Shown here one piece after another: positions 13,311-13,399 of a stretch of DNA of 13,399 nucleotides. The translations under genes and the position numbers were made by a program. This DNA is from Pelotomaculum sp. (lineage in GTDB: Bacteria > Bacillota > Desulfotomaculia > Desulfotomaculales > Pelotomaculaceae): positions 2,392 to 15,790 of the forward strand of contig DNIT01000098.1 in assembly GCA_003489345.1 (NCBI GenBank). Direction: 5' to 3'. A model generated the notes under the pieces. The model was given only the letters and a program-made list of their open reading frames with translations. It had not been told where the DNA came from and did not search any database. Each line of letters starts with the position of its first letter. Position 1 is the first letter of the stretch.

Positions 13311-13399
13311 ACCTTTTTCGTTGTAATTGAGATGTTCTCTCAAAACTGTACAGCATAGGAGTACGCGCAACGTGTGTCTTGCGTCGTGTGCCGTTGAGC
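13311..13399 (-). other. Probable 23S-5S intergenic spacer of an rRNA operon
   Basis: The sequence upstream of the truncated 5S contains CTGTACAGTTTTGAGAGAAC, a type of spacer sequence I associate with rRNA operons of Bacillota, and a small CGCAA/TTGCG stem. The conserved 3' end of 23S is not in the window, so it should lie just beyond the right edge. Confidence 0.55.

Overview
The window is a piece of a Gram-positive (Bacillota) chromosome, most likely an anaerobic, Desulfotomaculum/Pelotomaculum-like clostridium. The ctsR-mcsA-mcsB-clpC stress operon is a Bacillota hallmark, and the aldehyde:ferredoxin oxidoreductase (a tungsten-type enzyme), the Zn alcohol dehydrogenase and the acid permeases point to an anaerobe handling organic or aromatic acids and alcohols. 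The genus is an inference. Every gene I can support lies on the minus strand.

Region 1 (1-2410, transcribed right to left) is the class III heat-shock operon: CtsR operator and promoter, ctsR, mcsA, mcsB and the first 71 codons of clpC, which runs off the left edge. CtsR represses the operon, the protein-arginine kinase McsB with its activator McsA marks proteins with phospho-arginine and inactivates CtsR, and ClpC unfolds the marked proteins for ClpP. Upstream lies a complete tRNA-Asn(GTT) gene with its own promoter and terminator.

Region 2 (2629-4150) holds a gene-poor stretch, a lone endolysin-like TIM-barrel hydrolase with a degenerate SLH-like tail, and a complete 5S rRNA gene with a terminator. 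No 23S gene lies upstream of this 5S; a LysR gene is there instead.

Region 3 (4152-12372) is a metabolic cluster: an AT-rich LysR regulator, an IclR regulator, two paralogous 12-TM MFS permeases of the aromatic acid:H+ symporter type flanking an aldehyde:ferredoxin oxidoreductase, and a Zn-dependent alcohol dehydrogenase at its upstream end. The simplest reading is uptake or export of an organic (perhaps aromatic) acid coupled to acid/aldehyde/alcohol interconversion using ferredoxin and NAD(P)H. Genes are 110-470 bp apart, with hairpins between several of them, so they are probably several transcripts rather than one tight operon. A 5' fragment of a group II intron ribozyme, without a reverse transcriptase, lies just after a perfect terminator-like palindrome downstream of the first permease.

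Region 4 (12373-13399) is an AT-rich gene desert followed by a strong terminator and a second, 3'-truncated 5S rRNA copy attached to what looks like a 23S-5S spacer. The cluster is therefore bracketed by a complete and a partial 5S gene in the same orientation, which suggests that it was inserted into, or rearranged through, an rRNA operon.
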